DNA of 34,668 nt from Calditrichia bacterium (GTDB lineage: Bacteria; Calditrichota; Calditrichia; RBG-13-44-9; J075). Under the pieces are notes generated by a model. It saw only the letters and a program-made list of their open reading frames with translations, did no database searches and was not told where the DNA came from. How positions within the stretch are numbered: position 1 is the stretch's first letter; the number at the start of each line of letters is the position of its first letter. Below, piece by piece: positions 25,498 to 34,356 of the stretch. The position numbers and the translations under genes are program-made. The stretch covers positions 1-34,668 of the forward strand of contig JANQQU010000009.1 of the NCBI GenBank assembly GCA_028284905.1, in the 5' to 3' direction.

Positions 25498-26997
25498 TTA
25501 TTTTGCCGGCTGCGGGAGTTCCGCTACCAGACGCAGCGAAATCGTCAATTCTTCCAGCTGATAATGCGGACGGAGGAAAGCGACCGCCTTGTAAGCGCCC
25601 GGTTTGCCGGGAATATCGACGACATCGATCCGCGCTTCCCGCAAGGGCTTGCGTGCTTTTGCTTCCGGCCCGGCATTGTCGTCCAGCAAGACATACTGGG
25701 AGATCCAGCGATTCAGATAATCTTCGCAATTTTTCCGGCTCATAAAGCTGCCAACCTTATCGCGCATCATCGATTTCAGATAATGGGCGAAGCGGGAAGT
25801 GGCGAATATGTACGGTAATTGCGCCGACAGCCGGGCATTATCGTTCGCGGAAGTCAGGTCATATTTCTTCGGTTTATTCACCGATTGACCGCCGATAAAT
25901 GCCGCATAATCCGATCCTTTACTGTGGATCAGCGGAATAAAACCGAGGTCGGACAGTTCTTTCTCCCGGCGATCGGTGATGGCGATTTCCGTCGGGCATT
26001 TTAAGGCGACATCGCCTTCATCGGTGCGGAAGCTGTGCGTCGGCAAACCATCGACCAGTCCGCCGCCTTCCACGCCGCGGATAGCGGCACACCAACCGAA
26101 TTTCGCAAAAGCATCGGTTAAGCGGGTGCCATAGGCATAAACGGCGTTGCCCCAGAGATATTTACCGTGATCCTTACCATCGACGTCTTCTTCGAAATTG
26201 AAGGATTCGGTCGGTACAGTATTGCTGCCATACGGTTCGCGCAGGAGAATATGGGGCATTACCAGGCCGACGTAACGGGAATCATCGGAGTCCCGAAAAG
26301 AGCGCCATTTGATATACTTCGAGTCCGTGCGGGAATCAAAAATCTTGGCAATATCCCGTGGTTTGTCGAGGTCGGTAAAGGTATTCAGCCCAAACAGGCC
26401 GGAATTGGCAGCTCCAATGAAAGGCGCATGAGCTGCCGCCGCCACATTGGAAAGCTTCTCCAGCAGACCGATATCCTGGGTCAAGGCCCCGAACTCATAG
26501 TCACCGATCATTGCTCCGAAAGGAGAGCCACCGAGAACGCCATATTCTTCTTCATAAATCTTCTTAAAAAGTGCACTCTGGTCGAACTCTACCGCTTTCT
26601 CCATATCTTTCTGCAGTTCTTTTTTCCCGGCATTTAAAACCCGGATTTTCAGCATCTCCCCGGTTTCACTTTGGTGGACGAGATAGTGTAGTCCGCGCCA
26701 GGAGGCTTCCAGCTTCTGGAAGTCAGGGGCATGCATAATCTTGTTCAGCTGTTCGGTAATGATCTTATCCAACTGCCCGATCCGGGTGTTGATCATAATT
26801 TCGATATCTTTCGATACCACGTTTACTTTATCGAGTACCTGGTTCAGCACCAGATCGATCATTTTCAACGCATCTTTTTCCTGCTCTTCGTCCTTGACGT
26901 TCATCCCGTCCCGGATCATCTGATCGAGAATGCCCGGGGATTCCACGGTCTGTTCCGTCGCCTGAGCAGTTGCCTGAGTTGCATTTGCATCAGCCAT
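25498..26997 (-). CDS. tssC: T6SS sheath protein TssC (large subunit)
   Basis: This 499-residue TssC pairs with TssB to form the contractile sheath. Family strings include LEASWRGLHYLVHQSETG (96-113), LFKKIYEEEYGVLGG (143-157), FGAMIGDYEFG (160-170) and a long conserved C-terminal half (CEDYLNRWISQY; RPHYQLEELTISLRLVAELP). Its first 20 residues are Ala/Thr/Gln-rich and probably flexible. AAGGAGAG precedes the ATG, and the gene follows tssB by 19 bases. Confidence 0.97.
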   Translation of the reverse strand: MADANATQATAQATEQTVESPGILDQMIRDGMNVKDEEQEKDALKMIDLVLNQVLDKVNVVSKDIEIMINTRIGQLDKIITEQLNKIMHAPDFQKLEASWRGLHYLVHQSETGEMLKIRVLNAGKKELQKDMEKAVEFDQSALFKKIYEEEYGVLGGSPFGAMIGDYEFGALTQDIGLLEKLSNVAAAAHAPFIGAANSGLFGLNTFTDLDKPRDIAKIFDSRTDSKYIKWRSFRDSDDSRYVGLVMPHILLREPYGSNTVPTESFNFEEDVDGKDHGKYLWGNAVYAYGTRLTDAFAKFGWCAAIRGVEGGGLVDGLPTHSFRTDEGDVALKCPTEIAITDRREKELSDLGFIPLIHSKGSDYAAFIGGQSVNKPKKYDLTSANDNARLSAQLPYIFATSRFAHYLKSMMRDKVGSFMSRKNCEDYLNRWISQYVLLDDNAGPEAKARKPLREARIDVVDIPGKPGAYKAVAFLRPHYQLEELTISLRLVAELPQPAK

Positions 26998-27016
26998 ACG
27001 ATCTCTCCTTTATGGT

Positions 27017-27619
27017 TTACTTGTCTTTTTTCTTTTTCGATTTTTCTTTGTCTTTCTCCCCATCCTTCTCCGGGGCGCCATTGCCTGCGGTATCATCGCC
27101 ACCGGTGAAGGCACTGTTGGCGGCTTCTGCCTCCTTGCTCAACGCTTCCCGCGCTTCGGTATTGTCGATCACTGTTTCCCAGAGGTCGAGCAATTTTTCG
27201 TTCCCGTCCATGCGGGCGAGGAAATCCGATAAGCGGGCACGGACGTCCATCAACTCCTTCAGCGGATTGACCTGCTTTACGACATTCTCCGGATGGAAAT
27301 CATCGATGCTTTTAAAGCGCAGCTCCACCGGCAGCTTGCTGTCCGGTTCGCCGGTCAAGGTGTTTTCCACCATGTATGCGAGGCGCGGCTTCATGCCGGC
27401 GAGTACATCGTTGAAATTATCCCGGTCGATTTCGATAAATTTACGGTCCTTCAGCTTCGGTAAGGCTTCATCCGGTTTCCCGGAGAGATCGCTCAATACC
27501 CCAACAACAAAGGGAATTTCTTTTAATTCGATCGCTCCGTTCACTTCCACATCGTAGGTGATGTGAACCCGGGGGGGCCGTACCCGGCTGAGTTTTTTCT
27601 GAGTACTTTCTCTACCCAT
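27017..27619 (-). CDS. tssB: T6SS sheath protein TssB (small subunit)
   Basis: This 200-residue TssB carries the family core VRPPRVHITYDVEVNGA (13-29), IPFVVGVLSDLSG (35-47), LKDRKFIEIDRDNF (56-69) and PRLAYMVENTL. The core ends near residue 165. The last ~20 residues form a Lys/Glu tail (DGEKDKEKSKKKKDK), which many TssB proteins lack; it would project from the sheath and is probably flexible. AGAAGGAGAAA lies before the ATG, and tssA is 28 bases upstream. Confidence 0.96.
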   Translation of the reverse strand: MGRESTQKKLSRVRPPRVHITYDVEVNGAIELKEIPFVVGVLSDLSGKPDEALPKLKDRKFIEIDRDNFNDVLAGMKPRLAYMVENTLTGEPDSKLPVELRFKSIDDFHPENVVKQVNPLKELMDVRARLSDFLARMDGNEKLLDLWETVIDNTEAREALSKEAEAANSAFTGGDDTAGNGAPEKDGEKDKEKSKKKKDK

Positions 27620-27647
27620 TGTTTTCTCCTTCTATTAAGAAAGTGGT

Positions 27648-29573
27648 TTATGATTTGCTGATGCTAAATGCCTGTCCGATATCCAGCTGGCAAAGTTTGC
27701 GATAGGCCAGCTCTTTGGTATATTTGCTATCCGCCGCATTGGCCTCAGCGGGAAAGCATTGATAGGCCGCCCGCCAGAAGCGGATATTCAGTGCCCGGTC
27801 TTCCCAGCTCTCCAGGCGATGCTGGTCGATCATTGCCGTCAGCTCGATTAACACCGGACGGGCGAGGTCGGTTTTTTGGGCAAGAACACATAATTCCGAC
27901 ATCTGCAGCTTCAGTAGCCAGCGTTCCCGTTCGCAGTTTGCGGTGCGATAGGCTTCCTGCAGAATGGAAAGTCCCTGGGCAAACTGCCCGGCCTTTACGA
28001 GCGTTTCGGCTTGCGTAAAAAGATCCACTGTCACTACCGCTGCTGCTGAACCATCTTCCTGCGATTTTTTCTCTTCCCTGATTATCCCGTTTTGCTGAAA
28101 GAATTCCGTTGCCAGCCATTGCCGGGTAGCGTTGCTCGTCGTCGGGGTGCTGTCGCTAAATTCCATTTCCGGCAGCTTCGGTAAATCGCTCAATTGAGCG
28201 CCAAGCATCGCCCGCACCGCCGCGGCAAAACGGGTGAAGTCGTTTCCGGATTTTTCCAGGGCGACGAGCAAATAACGTTGCAGGTCGAGCCAGCCGCTCC
28301 CGGTTTCCTGCAATGCGGTTTCGATTTCCGCCCGTAACGCTGGCCAGTTTTCTTCGTCATACAGTTTTTTCAGAGACTGACGGATTTCGCTGGAAGGAGC
28401 GTCAACTGCCGGGGTTTCCGCATCCAGCGCATTCTCGCGCATCGTCCCCCAACGAATGGCCAGCAAGGCCAGGCAGGGCACTGGGCTATCCGGGGCAAAC
28501 TCCCGCAGATAGGCGATCGATTCGAATAACCATGCTTCCGCTTCTTCCCGGTTTTGCGGGGTAGTATCCACCACCACAGGTTCAGGAGGAGGGACGCTGC
28601 TGCCGTTTCCCTGCGGGGAATTAAGAGCTGGCGCCGGCTCGTTTTGGGGGGTAGGTTGAGCCGGCACCAATCCCTCCTTAAGAGATTCCGTGTTTGTTGC
28701 TGCTGGGTCTGAATTGCTATTATTTTCGCTGCTGCCATTTTCCGCTTCTAGCGGAGAAGCAACCGGGGGCGGTGGCGGGGCCGGTTTGTCTTTCAGGATC
28801 CGCACCACTTCGTCCCGGTAAGCGGCGAGGACGTCTTTCAGTTTCGTAAAGCCCGGTGCGTCCTGTATGCCGAAATGTTTCTCCGCACTATCCTGCAGGT
28901 TGATTAAGGAGGTTTCACAGTCATCTAATTCTGTTGATAAGGTCTCGTAAAATGAGCGATTCGTAGTTTCAATCGCCTTCTCAATACTTTCCAGTAAAGC
29001 TTGCTCGATTTCATCGTAGGCTTTCCAGGCTTCTTGGGCATCTTTCGTTTTGTTGTTCTTAAGGTTTTCGATCTCCCGAGCCTTCTCCAGATTGCTCAAA
29101 TTGTAAGCGTCGCCGGAACGGGCATCAGCCAGGGGAATTGCTTTTAGGAGCAGGGGGAGTTTTTCGTTCATCCAAACCAACGGTCCGCTGCGGAAATCCA
29201 GGTCACCGTCTTCCTCGATTTCCGGATAAAGCGTGTCCCAAAATTGGTTGAGCAGTGCATCGAGCAGGCGCAATCCTTCACTAAACCCGGCGAAGCCATG
29301 CTGCGCGGTTAAGGCTTCACTTAGCCAGACGGCGATGGAAACATCTTTCGTTTGTTTGCTGAGCGTCTCATTGCTGAGCCGGATCACTGTCGGCCAATCG
29401 GCAGATTTCAGTGTGCGGTCCCAGTCGCCGCGATGCAGACCGTCATCCGCTTTCCGGGCATTGGCAATCTGATCGTAAACAGGTTCGTAACGGAAATTTT
29501 TGCCGGAGGGATTCTCCCCGGAAATCGGCGTCAGTAATGCCTCAAAATCAAGAAATTTACTATCCTTATCCAT
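27648..29573 (-). CDS. tssA: T6SS protein TssA (long form with VasJ-like C-terminus)
   Basis: This 641-residue TssA has an ImpA N-terminal domain (~8-140; LLTPISGENPSGKNFRYEP, TKDVSIAVWLSEALTAQHG) that binds the baseplate or sheath end. A Pro/Asn/Ser-rich linker runs from ~263 to 338 (KPAPPPPPV, EPAPALNSP), then a helical C-terminal half carries LFTQAETLVKAGQFAQGL and WLLKLQMSELCVLAQ. The class of C-terminal domain decides whether TssA acts at the baseplate or caps the growing sheath; this one looks VasJ-like, but the assignment is approximate. The length is above average because of the linker. AGGA lies about 10 bases before the ATG. Confidence 0.9.
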   Translation of the reverse strand: MDKDSKFLDFEALLTPISGENPSGKNFRYEPVYDQIANARKADDGLHRGDWDRTLKSADWPTVIRLSNETLSKQTKDVSIAVWLSEALTAQHGFAGFSEGLRLLDALLNQFWDTLYPEIEEDGDLDFRSGPLVWMNEKLPLLLKAIPLADARSGDAYNLSNLEKAREIENLKNNKTKDAQEAWKAYDEIEQALLESIEKAIETTNRSFYETLSTELDDCETSLINLQDSAEKHFGIQDAPGFTKLKDVLAAYRDEVVRILKDKPAPPPPPVASPLEAENGSSENNSNSDPAATNTESLKEGLVPAQPTPQNEPAPALNSPQGNGSSVPPPEPVVVDTTPQNREEAEAWLFESIAYLREFAPDSPVPCLALLAIRWGTMRENALDAETPAVDAPSSEIRQSLKKLYDEENWPALRAEIETALQETGSGWLDLQRYLLVALEKSGNDFTRFAAAVRAMLGAQLSDLPKLPEMEFSDSTPTTSNATRQWLATEFFQQNGIIREEKKSQEDGSAAAVVTVDLFTQAETLVKAGQFAQGLSILQEAYRTANCERERWLLKLQMSELCVLAQKTDLARPVLIELTAMIDQHRLESWEDRALNIRFWRAAYQCFPAEANAADSKYTKELAYRKLCQLDIGQAFSISKS

Positions 29574-29581
29574 AGCTGCAC

Positions 29582-30397
29582 TTATCCTGCTGTTTGCTCA
29601 ATGGAAACTTCGTGAATGGCCAGCAGCGCCTGAACATTGTCATCGACCAGAAACATGCGCTGCCCATATGCCAGATTTAAATCTTGCTCGTTTAATTGCC
29701 ACTCGGTCATCCGTCCCAGCTTAATCTCGTCATTTTCCATGCTGGCGGAGCCGGCGTAGCGGGTCGGGATTAATCCGCCCAGCGCCCGGCCGTCAGTTAA
29801 TTCGAAGCGGGCAGTGGTCCAGAGTAAATCCTGAATTTTCTGCGGAGGTTCAATGCTCATTTCCTTGATCTGTTCGAAGGGGAGCCAGTAATAACTATCG
29901 TGCATAAAGACCTCTAAAAATGGTTTCAGTAAATCGTGCGATTCGCAGAAAAACTGCACGGGGGTGCCATTTATTGCCGTGCTATTAGTGTTAGGTTGCC
30001 ACTCACTAATTTCTCTCAACGCCGCTAATTTTTTTTCCGGCGTGTTCTCTGGCCCATTTGCCAGGGCGGTTAAAAAATGCGCCGCATAGCCGGGTGGATT
30101 GCCCATAAACGCCGGCATCTCCAGGCCATTCAGCACCGCCTGGCGCTTCTCTTCCGCGTTAAGAATCCCCTGGTAAAGCTGCATTTCAGCAGCGGCTTTT
30201 TTCTCGGCAAATGCCAGTGCAGCCAGCTGTGTTTGCGCTTTGCGAAAATCTTCTTTGAAACAATAGAGGCAGAAGAGCATAAAGCGCAGATCGGCGCTGC
30301 CGGGATTTTCCTTCACTGCTGCGGTAAGTGCCGCAATGGCATCGTCCAGCTGGCCGGCCTGGTATAATGCCAGCACGTTTTCCGGTATTTGATTCAT
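29582..30397 (-). CDS. tagJ: T6SS accessory protein TagJ (ImpE family)
   Basis: This 271-residue ImpE/TagJ protein begins with a TPR-like helical part (ALYQAGQLDDAIAALTAAVK, NPGSADLRFMLFCLYCF, KAQTQLAALA). The conserved ImpE C-terminal domain follows (WLPFEQIKEMSIEPPQKIQD, LWTTARFELTDG, PTRYAGSASMENDEIKLGR, GQRMFLVDD). TagJ proteins can bind TssB and may guide ClpV to the sheath; they occur in only some T6SS classes. GAAGGGA precedes the ATG. It lies 8 bases before tssA. A repeat element separates it from tagF. Confidence 0.92.
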   Translation of the reverse strand: MNQIPENVLALYQAGQLDDAIAALTAAVKENPGSADLRFMLFCLYCFKEDFRKAQTQLAALAFAEKKAAAEMQLYQGILNAEEKRQAVLNGLEMPAFMGNPPGYAAHFLTALANGPENTPEKKLAALREISEWQPNTNSTAINGTPVQFFCESHDLLKPFLEVFMHDSYYWLPFEQIKEMSIEPPQKIQDLLWTTARFELTDGRALGGLIPTRYAGSASMENDEIKLGRMTEWQLNEQDLNLAYGQRMFLVDDNVQALLAIHEVSIEQTAG

Positions 30398-30462
30398 GAT
30401 TGTATCCCTTCTTTATGTCAGTTGATAAAATTGGTAGTGGTTATTAGTCAATACTACATGGA

Positions 30463-30556
30463 CTGTCATCGCGAGGAGTACAGCGACGAAGCGATCCCTT
30501 TGTTGCATGCACCCAATGAGATTGCTTCTCCCGGCAATCCGGGATCGCAATGACAG
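30463..30556. repeat. Complete palindromic REP/MITE-like repeat inside the T6SS operon
   Basis: The 94-base element begins CTGTCATCGCGAGGAG and ends ATCGCAATGACAG, so its termini are inverted copies of each other. Internal segments CGACGAAGCGATCCC and GAGATTGCTTC also form partial inverted matches. It fills most of the gap between tagF and tagJ. Partial relatives are at 13968-14043 (reversed) and 15750-15787. It encodes nothing. It could fold in the operon mRNA and lower or stabilise downstream expression. Confidence 0.7.
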
Positions 30557-30568
30557 CATCTCCAAACA

Positions 30569-31555
30569 TTACATACATAACTCGCCAAACTTTTTAGTAG
30601 CGATTTTTGCCAGCAGGTTGTCGAGAAACAGCCGCGGCGAATCAAAAAATGCCTGTAGCGCTTTATCCGGGAAGTGCGTTGCCGGTTGTCCGTCCCGATC
30701 AACCACACAGAGCCGGTCATCATCTGCCGCAGGATTGAGCAAATGCCAAAAGTGATCCGGCGCGGGAGGCTGCAGAAAGAGCAACAGTCCTGGTGGATGA
30801 TCATCGCTTCCCTTGTTCCAAAAGAATACCGGATGATCGAGCGGCCGCCCGAGAATCGCGCTGACCAGGTCCAGCCAGAAGGCGACTTCATAAGCGACAA
30901 AATCTTCCCGGTAGCTCAGGGGAATTCTCATACCCAGTGAGATGGGAAATTTCCGTTGTCCCCGCAGCGGCAGAAGAATGTTCAATAGATTCTGCCAGGT
31001 GAGGCTTTTCGGATGCTGATAATCGATGCCCCATAGATGCGTGGCAAAATTCTCAAAAGTGGTGTTCTGCAAAAAGAGCTGATAGCGCTTCTGCAGATGG
31101 AGCACTTGATTTTTCGTAATGCTGAAAGCGGGCAGATCCATTCGCTGCGTGCCATTCATAGAATGCCCGCTGAGCATTTGCAGCACATACTGTAAGTGGA
31201 TATTCATCCGGGGAAAGAGCAGCGGATAATGGGCGTTTTCCAGGCGGGAAAACTGCTGCCATTGCCCATTGAGAAAAAGGCTGATCGGATAAAAACGGGA
31301 TAACTTATCCGCACTGGGGCGCAGCATACCCATGATTATCCGGCGGCTTCCCCGGGCGGAAAAGAGGAAATAATATGGAGGCAGCTTCCCGCTAAGCGCC
31401 GCCCACTGCGGTTTACAGCGGGACTGCACCTGCGCAACGCCGGTATAGAGCCATTCCTCAAAAAGCAGACCGGGACCATCACCATTGTTGTGGCGAATAA
31501 AGTCCCCGTACTGAGGAAGCTTGCCAAATATGGACAGGGGGAGGCGCATATTCAT
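30569..31555 (-). CDS. tagF: T6SS regulator TagF (ImpM family)
   Basis: This 328-residue TagF has the ImpM start FGKLPQYGDFIRHN (10-23), PYYFLFSARGSRRIIMGMLRPS and RFYPISLFL. A C-terminal part contains FVAYEVAFWLDLVSAILGRP and GSDDHPPGLLLFL. TagF represses T6SS activity after translation, usually by binding Fha, and works with the PpkA/PppA phosphorylation switch; none of those partners is in the window. The ATG lies 3 bases after the tssM stop, with GGAG inside the last tssM codons, so the two are translationally coupled. The protein is longer than minimal TagF forms. Confidence 0.88.
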   Translation of the reverse strand: MNMRLPLSIFGKLPQYGDFIRHNNGDGPGLLFEEWLYTGVAQVQSRCKPQWAALSGKLPPYYFLFSARGSRRIIMGMLRPSADKLSRFYPISLFLNGQWQQFSRLENAHYPLLFPRMNIHLQYVLQMLSGHSMNGTQRMDLPAFSITKNQVLHLQKRYQLFLQNTTFENFATHLWGIDYQHPKSLTWQNLLNILLPLRGQRKFPISLGMRIPLSYREDFVAYEVAFWLDLVSAILGRPLDHPVFFWNKGSDDHPPGLLLFLQPPAPDHFWHLLNPAADDDRLCVVDRDGQPATHFPDKALQAFFDSPRLFLDNLLAKIATKKFGELCM

Positions 31556-31558
31556 TGC

Positions 31559-33424
31559 TTACTCCGTCCTCAGCTTTTCCCGGGAATTGATATTTGCCGC
31601 AAGCAGCACCCCGAGATTATCCACGAAAAAAGCGATCTGTCTTTCCAGTAATCTTCGCAAATCTGTCGGAATTGCCTGCTGGCGCAAAACGATCAGTAAT
31701 TCGTCTTTCAGCAAGGAGCGCTGGGTGGATTTGGTTAACTCCTGCAACTCCAGGTTTAGCAATGCAAGCACCTGTTGGCCATTGGATTGCCCCTTCAATG
31801 CCGGTAGTAAAAATTGGCGGACAAACGGGCGGAATTTTTCGTGAAAGAGCAGCCGCGCCGGAAGATGCATCTCCGCACTGCGCTGATATCCCCAGGACCA
31901 GCCAACCCCGGCAGCCATCACTTCGATCTGGCTGCGCAGCTGATCCAGCTGGCGAAAGTAATTTTCTTCCAAATGGCCATCGAGATGGCGCGCCTGTAAA
32001 GCGAGCGCGTTTTGCTGGATGCTTTCCAACTGATGCTTGCTCTGCATAAACGAGCGGGAAGCACTCAACACAAAAAAGAAGAGAATCACCGTTAAACCGC
32101 CGATGATCACCCTTTCCTTGGTGGTCAGTCGTGGTGGCGCCAGCGGGCGGGCAAGCTTCTGTGCCCCGACGATTACGCGGGTAAAGAGCTCCCGCAGGAA
32201 AAAACTTTTCGGCTGGTCGAGCGGCACGGTTCCACCCTCGCTGCCATCCGCTGCCCACTCCGCTTCCTCCGGATTTGTTTGTGCGACCGGCTGGGTGCCG
32301 CTGGTGAAGTAAAATCCCCGGAAAAATGGGGTTTCCTGGTATTCATTCGGCTGGAAGAGTTTATCGGTGAAATAAACCAGCTTCTCCTGCAGCTTCTGAA
32401 AATGGAGCGGGAAGCGGTAAATTTTCCCGGGCAGATGTCCTTTGATATTGCCGTCCATACGGCTGAAGCGGCGCTCGAGCAATACCCGGTAAAGGCGATT
32501 GTATTCCTCCCGGAAAACTACCGCCGGGGGATGACTCGCCCATACTTTCTTCGGGAAGGAACATCCCCAGACCTGCTGCTGCTCATCGCCATTGAGATCT
32601 CCGAAAAAAGTGGTGAAACCGGGAATCAGATCGCATTTCGTGAAGAGCAGAAAGACCGGAAAATCGAACTTCAGCTTGCGAATCAATTCGTCGATGCGGC
32701 GGCGCATCCGGAAGGCATGTTTTTCCAGCGCTTCCTCATCTTCCCGCAAGAGATCTTCCAGGCTGACAGTAAGGATCACCCCGTTAATCGGCTGTTCCCG
32801 GCGATGGCGATTTAATAGCTTGAGAAATTCCGTCCACTCCGCCTCGTCACTTTGCTGCTGGGGAACGGTGTAGCGCCCGGCGGTATCGAGAAAGATGCCT
32901 GCATCGGAGAAAAACCATTCGCAATTTTTGGTGCCACCGAGGCCGCCCAGCTGTGGCTTGCCGTAGGGGAAGCGCAGTCCGGATTTCAGCAGAGCGGTGG
33001 ACTTCCCCGCGCCCGGTTTCCCGATGAGCATAAACCAGGGCAGTTTGTAAAGCGCCGATTGGGCATTCCCCGATTTTCCCAGCTTCGATTCGTTGAGAAT
33101 CTTCACCGCTTTCAGGAATTCCCGCTTCAAGCGTTTGATCTCCCCGCGCTTATGCGGGCGGGTATTGAGGATCTGTTGATCGGCCTGGTCGGTAAAGGAT
33201 TTCTCCAGGTGCTCCGCGCTTTTTTTCGCCTTGATGTGCTCGTAAACCACCAGGGCGACCAGCACCCAAACGAAGAGCACAATGGCGATGACCAGCAAAA
33301 GGGTGTTAATTTCCCAGTTATGACCGAGAATGCTGACGGTGGAAAGGGAGGCGATCCCCCCGCCGTGCACGCGTCCCAGGCCGCTTTTCCAGTAGTCGAG
33401 GGTAAGGTATTTTTCCAGGCTCAT
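31559..33424 (-). CDS. tssM: T6SS membrane protein TssM (IcmF family), short form
   Basis: TssM is the inner-membrane ATPase of the TssJLM anchor. This protein is only 621 residues; family members are usually about 1100-1300. One N-terminal membrane segment (~41-61) replaces the usual pair. The NTPase domain is intact, with Walker A GKPGAGKST (135-143), LDTAGRY (179-185) and a TKCD base motif (262-265). A second membrane segment spans ~438-455. Only about 165 residues follow it, so the large periplasmic domain that contacts TssJ is missing. No frameshift is evident: the stop is followed after 3 bases by tagF with an embedded ribosome binding site. Its start overlaps the tssL stop by 4 bases. 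It appears to be a natural short variant rather than a broken gene. Confidence 0.9.
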   Translation of the reverse strand: MSLEKYLTLDYWKSGLGRVHGGGIASLSTVSILGHNWEINTLLLVIAIVLFVWVLVALVVYEHIKAKKSAEHLEKSFTDQADQQILNTRPHKRGEIKRLKREFLKAVKILNESKLGKSGNAQSALYKLPWFMLIGKPGAGKSTALLKSGLRFPYGKPQLGGLGGTKNCEWFFSDAGIFLDTAGRYTVPQQQSDEAEWTEFLKLLNRHRREQPINGVILTVSLEDLLREDEEALEKHAFRMRRRIDELIRKLKFDFPVFLLFTKCDLIPGFTTFFGDLNGDEQQQVWGCSFPKKVWASHPPAVVFREEYNRLYRVLLERRFSRMDGNIKGHLPGKIYRFPLHFQKLQEKLVYFTDKLFQPNEYQETPFFRGFYFTSGTQPVAQTNPEEAEWAADGSEGGTVPLDQPKSFFLRELFTRVIVGAQKLARPLAPPRLTTKERVIIGGLTVILFFFVLSASRSFMQSKHQLESIQQNALALQARHLDGHLEENYFRQLDQLRSQIEVMAAGVGWSWGYQRSAEMHLPARLLFHEKFRPFVRQFLLPALKGQSNGQQVLALLNLELQELTKSTQRSLLKDELLIVLRQQAIPTDLRRLLERQIAFFVDNLGVLLAANINSREKLRTE

Positions 33425-34149
33425 GGTAAGTAGTCCTTCAGGGCAACGATGCCGTTAATGGTGTTGAGGGTTCCGTCGCTTAAAACCGCTATGGCGTAAT
33501 AGAGGCCGAAATAGAGCAGAATGCCGAACGCGCTGATGGTGAGGTAATACATCCACACCGGCACCTTGTAACTGCCGATGGTAATCATCGCGGTTTCCCG
33601 TGGCGCCGGGGGCAGCACGCCCTGCGGTGAGAGGCGCTGCCCGGGATGCTCAAAAACCTGCTGCAGCTCCCGGTGCACGTCGCTAATCAGCAGACGGCGC
33701 TTTTCTTCCTGCGTGCGCATATACTGACCGCGAAAGCCGAGCACCAGGCAGAGGTAGTAGACTTCCAGCACTTCCGCTTCCGCGGCCGGCCGGCGGAGCA
33801 TTTCTTCCAGATGAGTGTAAAATTCTTCCCCGGCGTTGAAATTCTGGTAGCGTTCGATCTGCAGGGGATTTTCACGCCAGACGTGCTTCTCCGCCCAGTT
33901 CGCAGAAATGATTGTTTCGTCGAGAAAAGCGACCAGGGCAAAAAGCGCCTTGTTGATCGATTTTTCCCGGTAACCGGCCGCCGCCGCGGCCTTTTCTATC
34001 TTTAGCAGAAATTGTTGGATACGCTGGCGCAGCACTTTGGCAGCGCCAAGATTGCGGCCGCTCTGCAGATTGAGCACCAGCATAAAGCCGGGGGTGAAAT
34101 ACTCCCCAAGACGTTTTCCATTGGCAGTATTGACGGTAGTGCTTGGCAT
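33421..34149 (-). CDS. tssL: T6SS membrane protein TssL (DotU family)
   Basis: This 242-residue TssL is the inner-membrane partner of TssM. DotU features are FALVAFLDETI (70-80), WRENPLQIERYQNFNAGEEF (91-110), EVYYLCLVLGFRGQY (129-143) and a single C-terminal membrane helix (~199-222). There is no OmpA-like peptidoglycan-binding extension; the chain ends 20 residues after the helix. GAAGGGGAAA precedes the ATG at 34149. It is the first T6SS gene in the direction of transcription within the window; tssK and tssJ, often nearby, are not seen. Confidence 0.93.
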   Translation of the reverse strand: MPSTTVNTANGKRLGEYFTPGFMLVLNLQSGRNLGAAKVLRQRIQQFLLKIEKAAAAAGYREKSINKALFALVAFLDETIISANWAEKHVWRENPLQIERYQNFNAGEEFYTHLEEMLRRPAAEAEVLEVYYLCLVLGFRGQYMRTQEEKRRLLISDVHRELQQVFEHPGQRLSPQGVLPPAPRETAMITIGSYKVPVWMYYLTISAFGILLYFGLYYAIAVLSDGTLNTINGIVALKDYLP

Positions 34150-34356
34150 AAATTTTCCCCTTCTGATCGATCAAGGATTAAGAAACTGGCGCATCGCAGC
34201 ATGGCTCGAAAACATGCCGGCAGCACACACCCCGGACCATCTTCAATGGGCCGGTTGCACAGAATAGGGGATGAAGAATAAAAATCTCTCAGTGGTAGGG
34301 AATTTTTTTAGGAAGGATAAAAATGACGTGGTAATGAAATTACAAAAGCATTTTCA

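Noticed and set aside
31617-32258. 213-codon minus-strand frame inside tssM as a possible frameshifted remainder of TssM
   Set aside because: It is an out-of-frame shadow of the tssM coding region, with no TssM-like hydrophobic or conserved segments. The true frame is intact to its stop.
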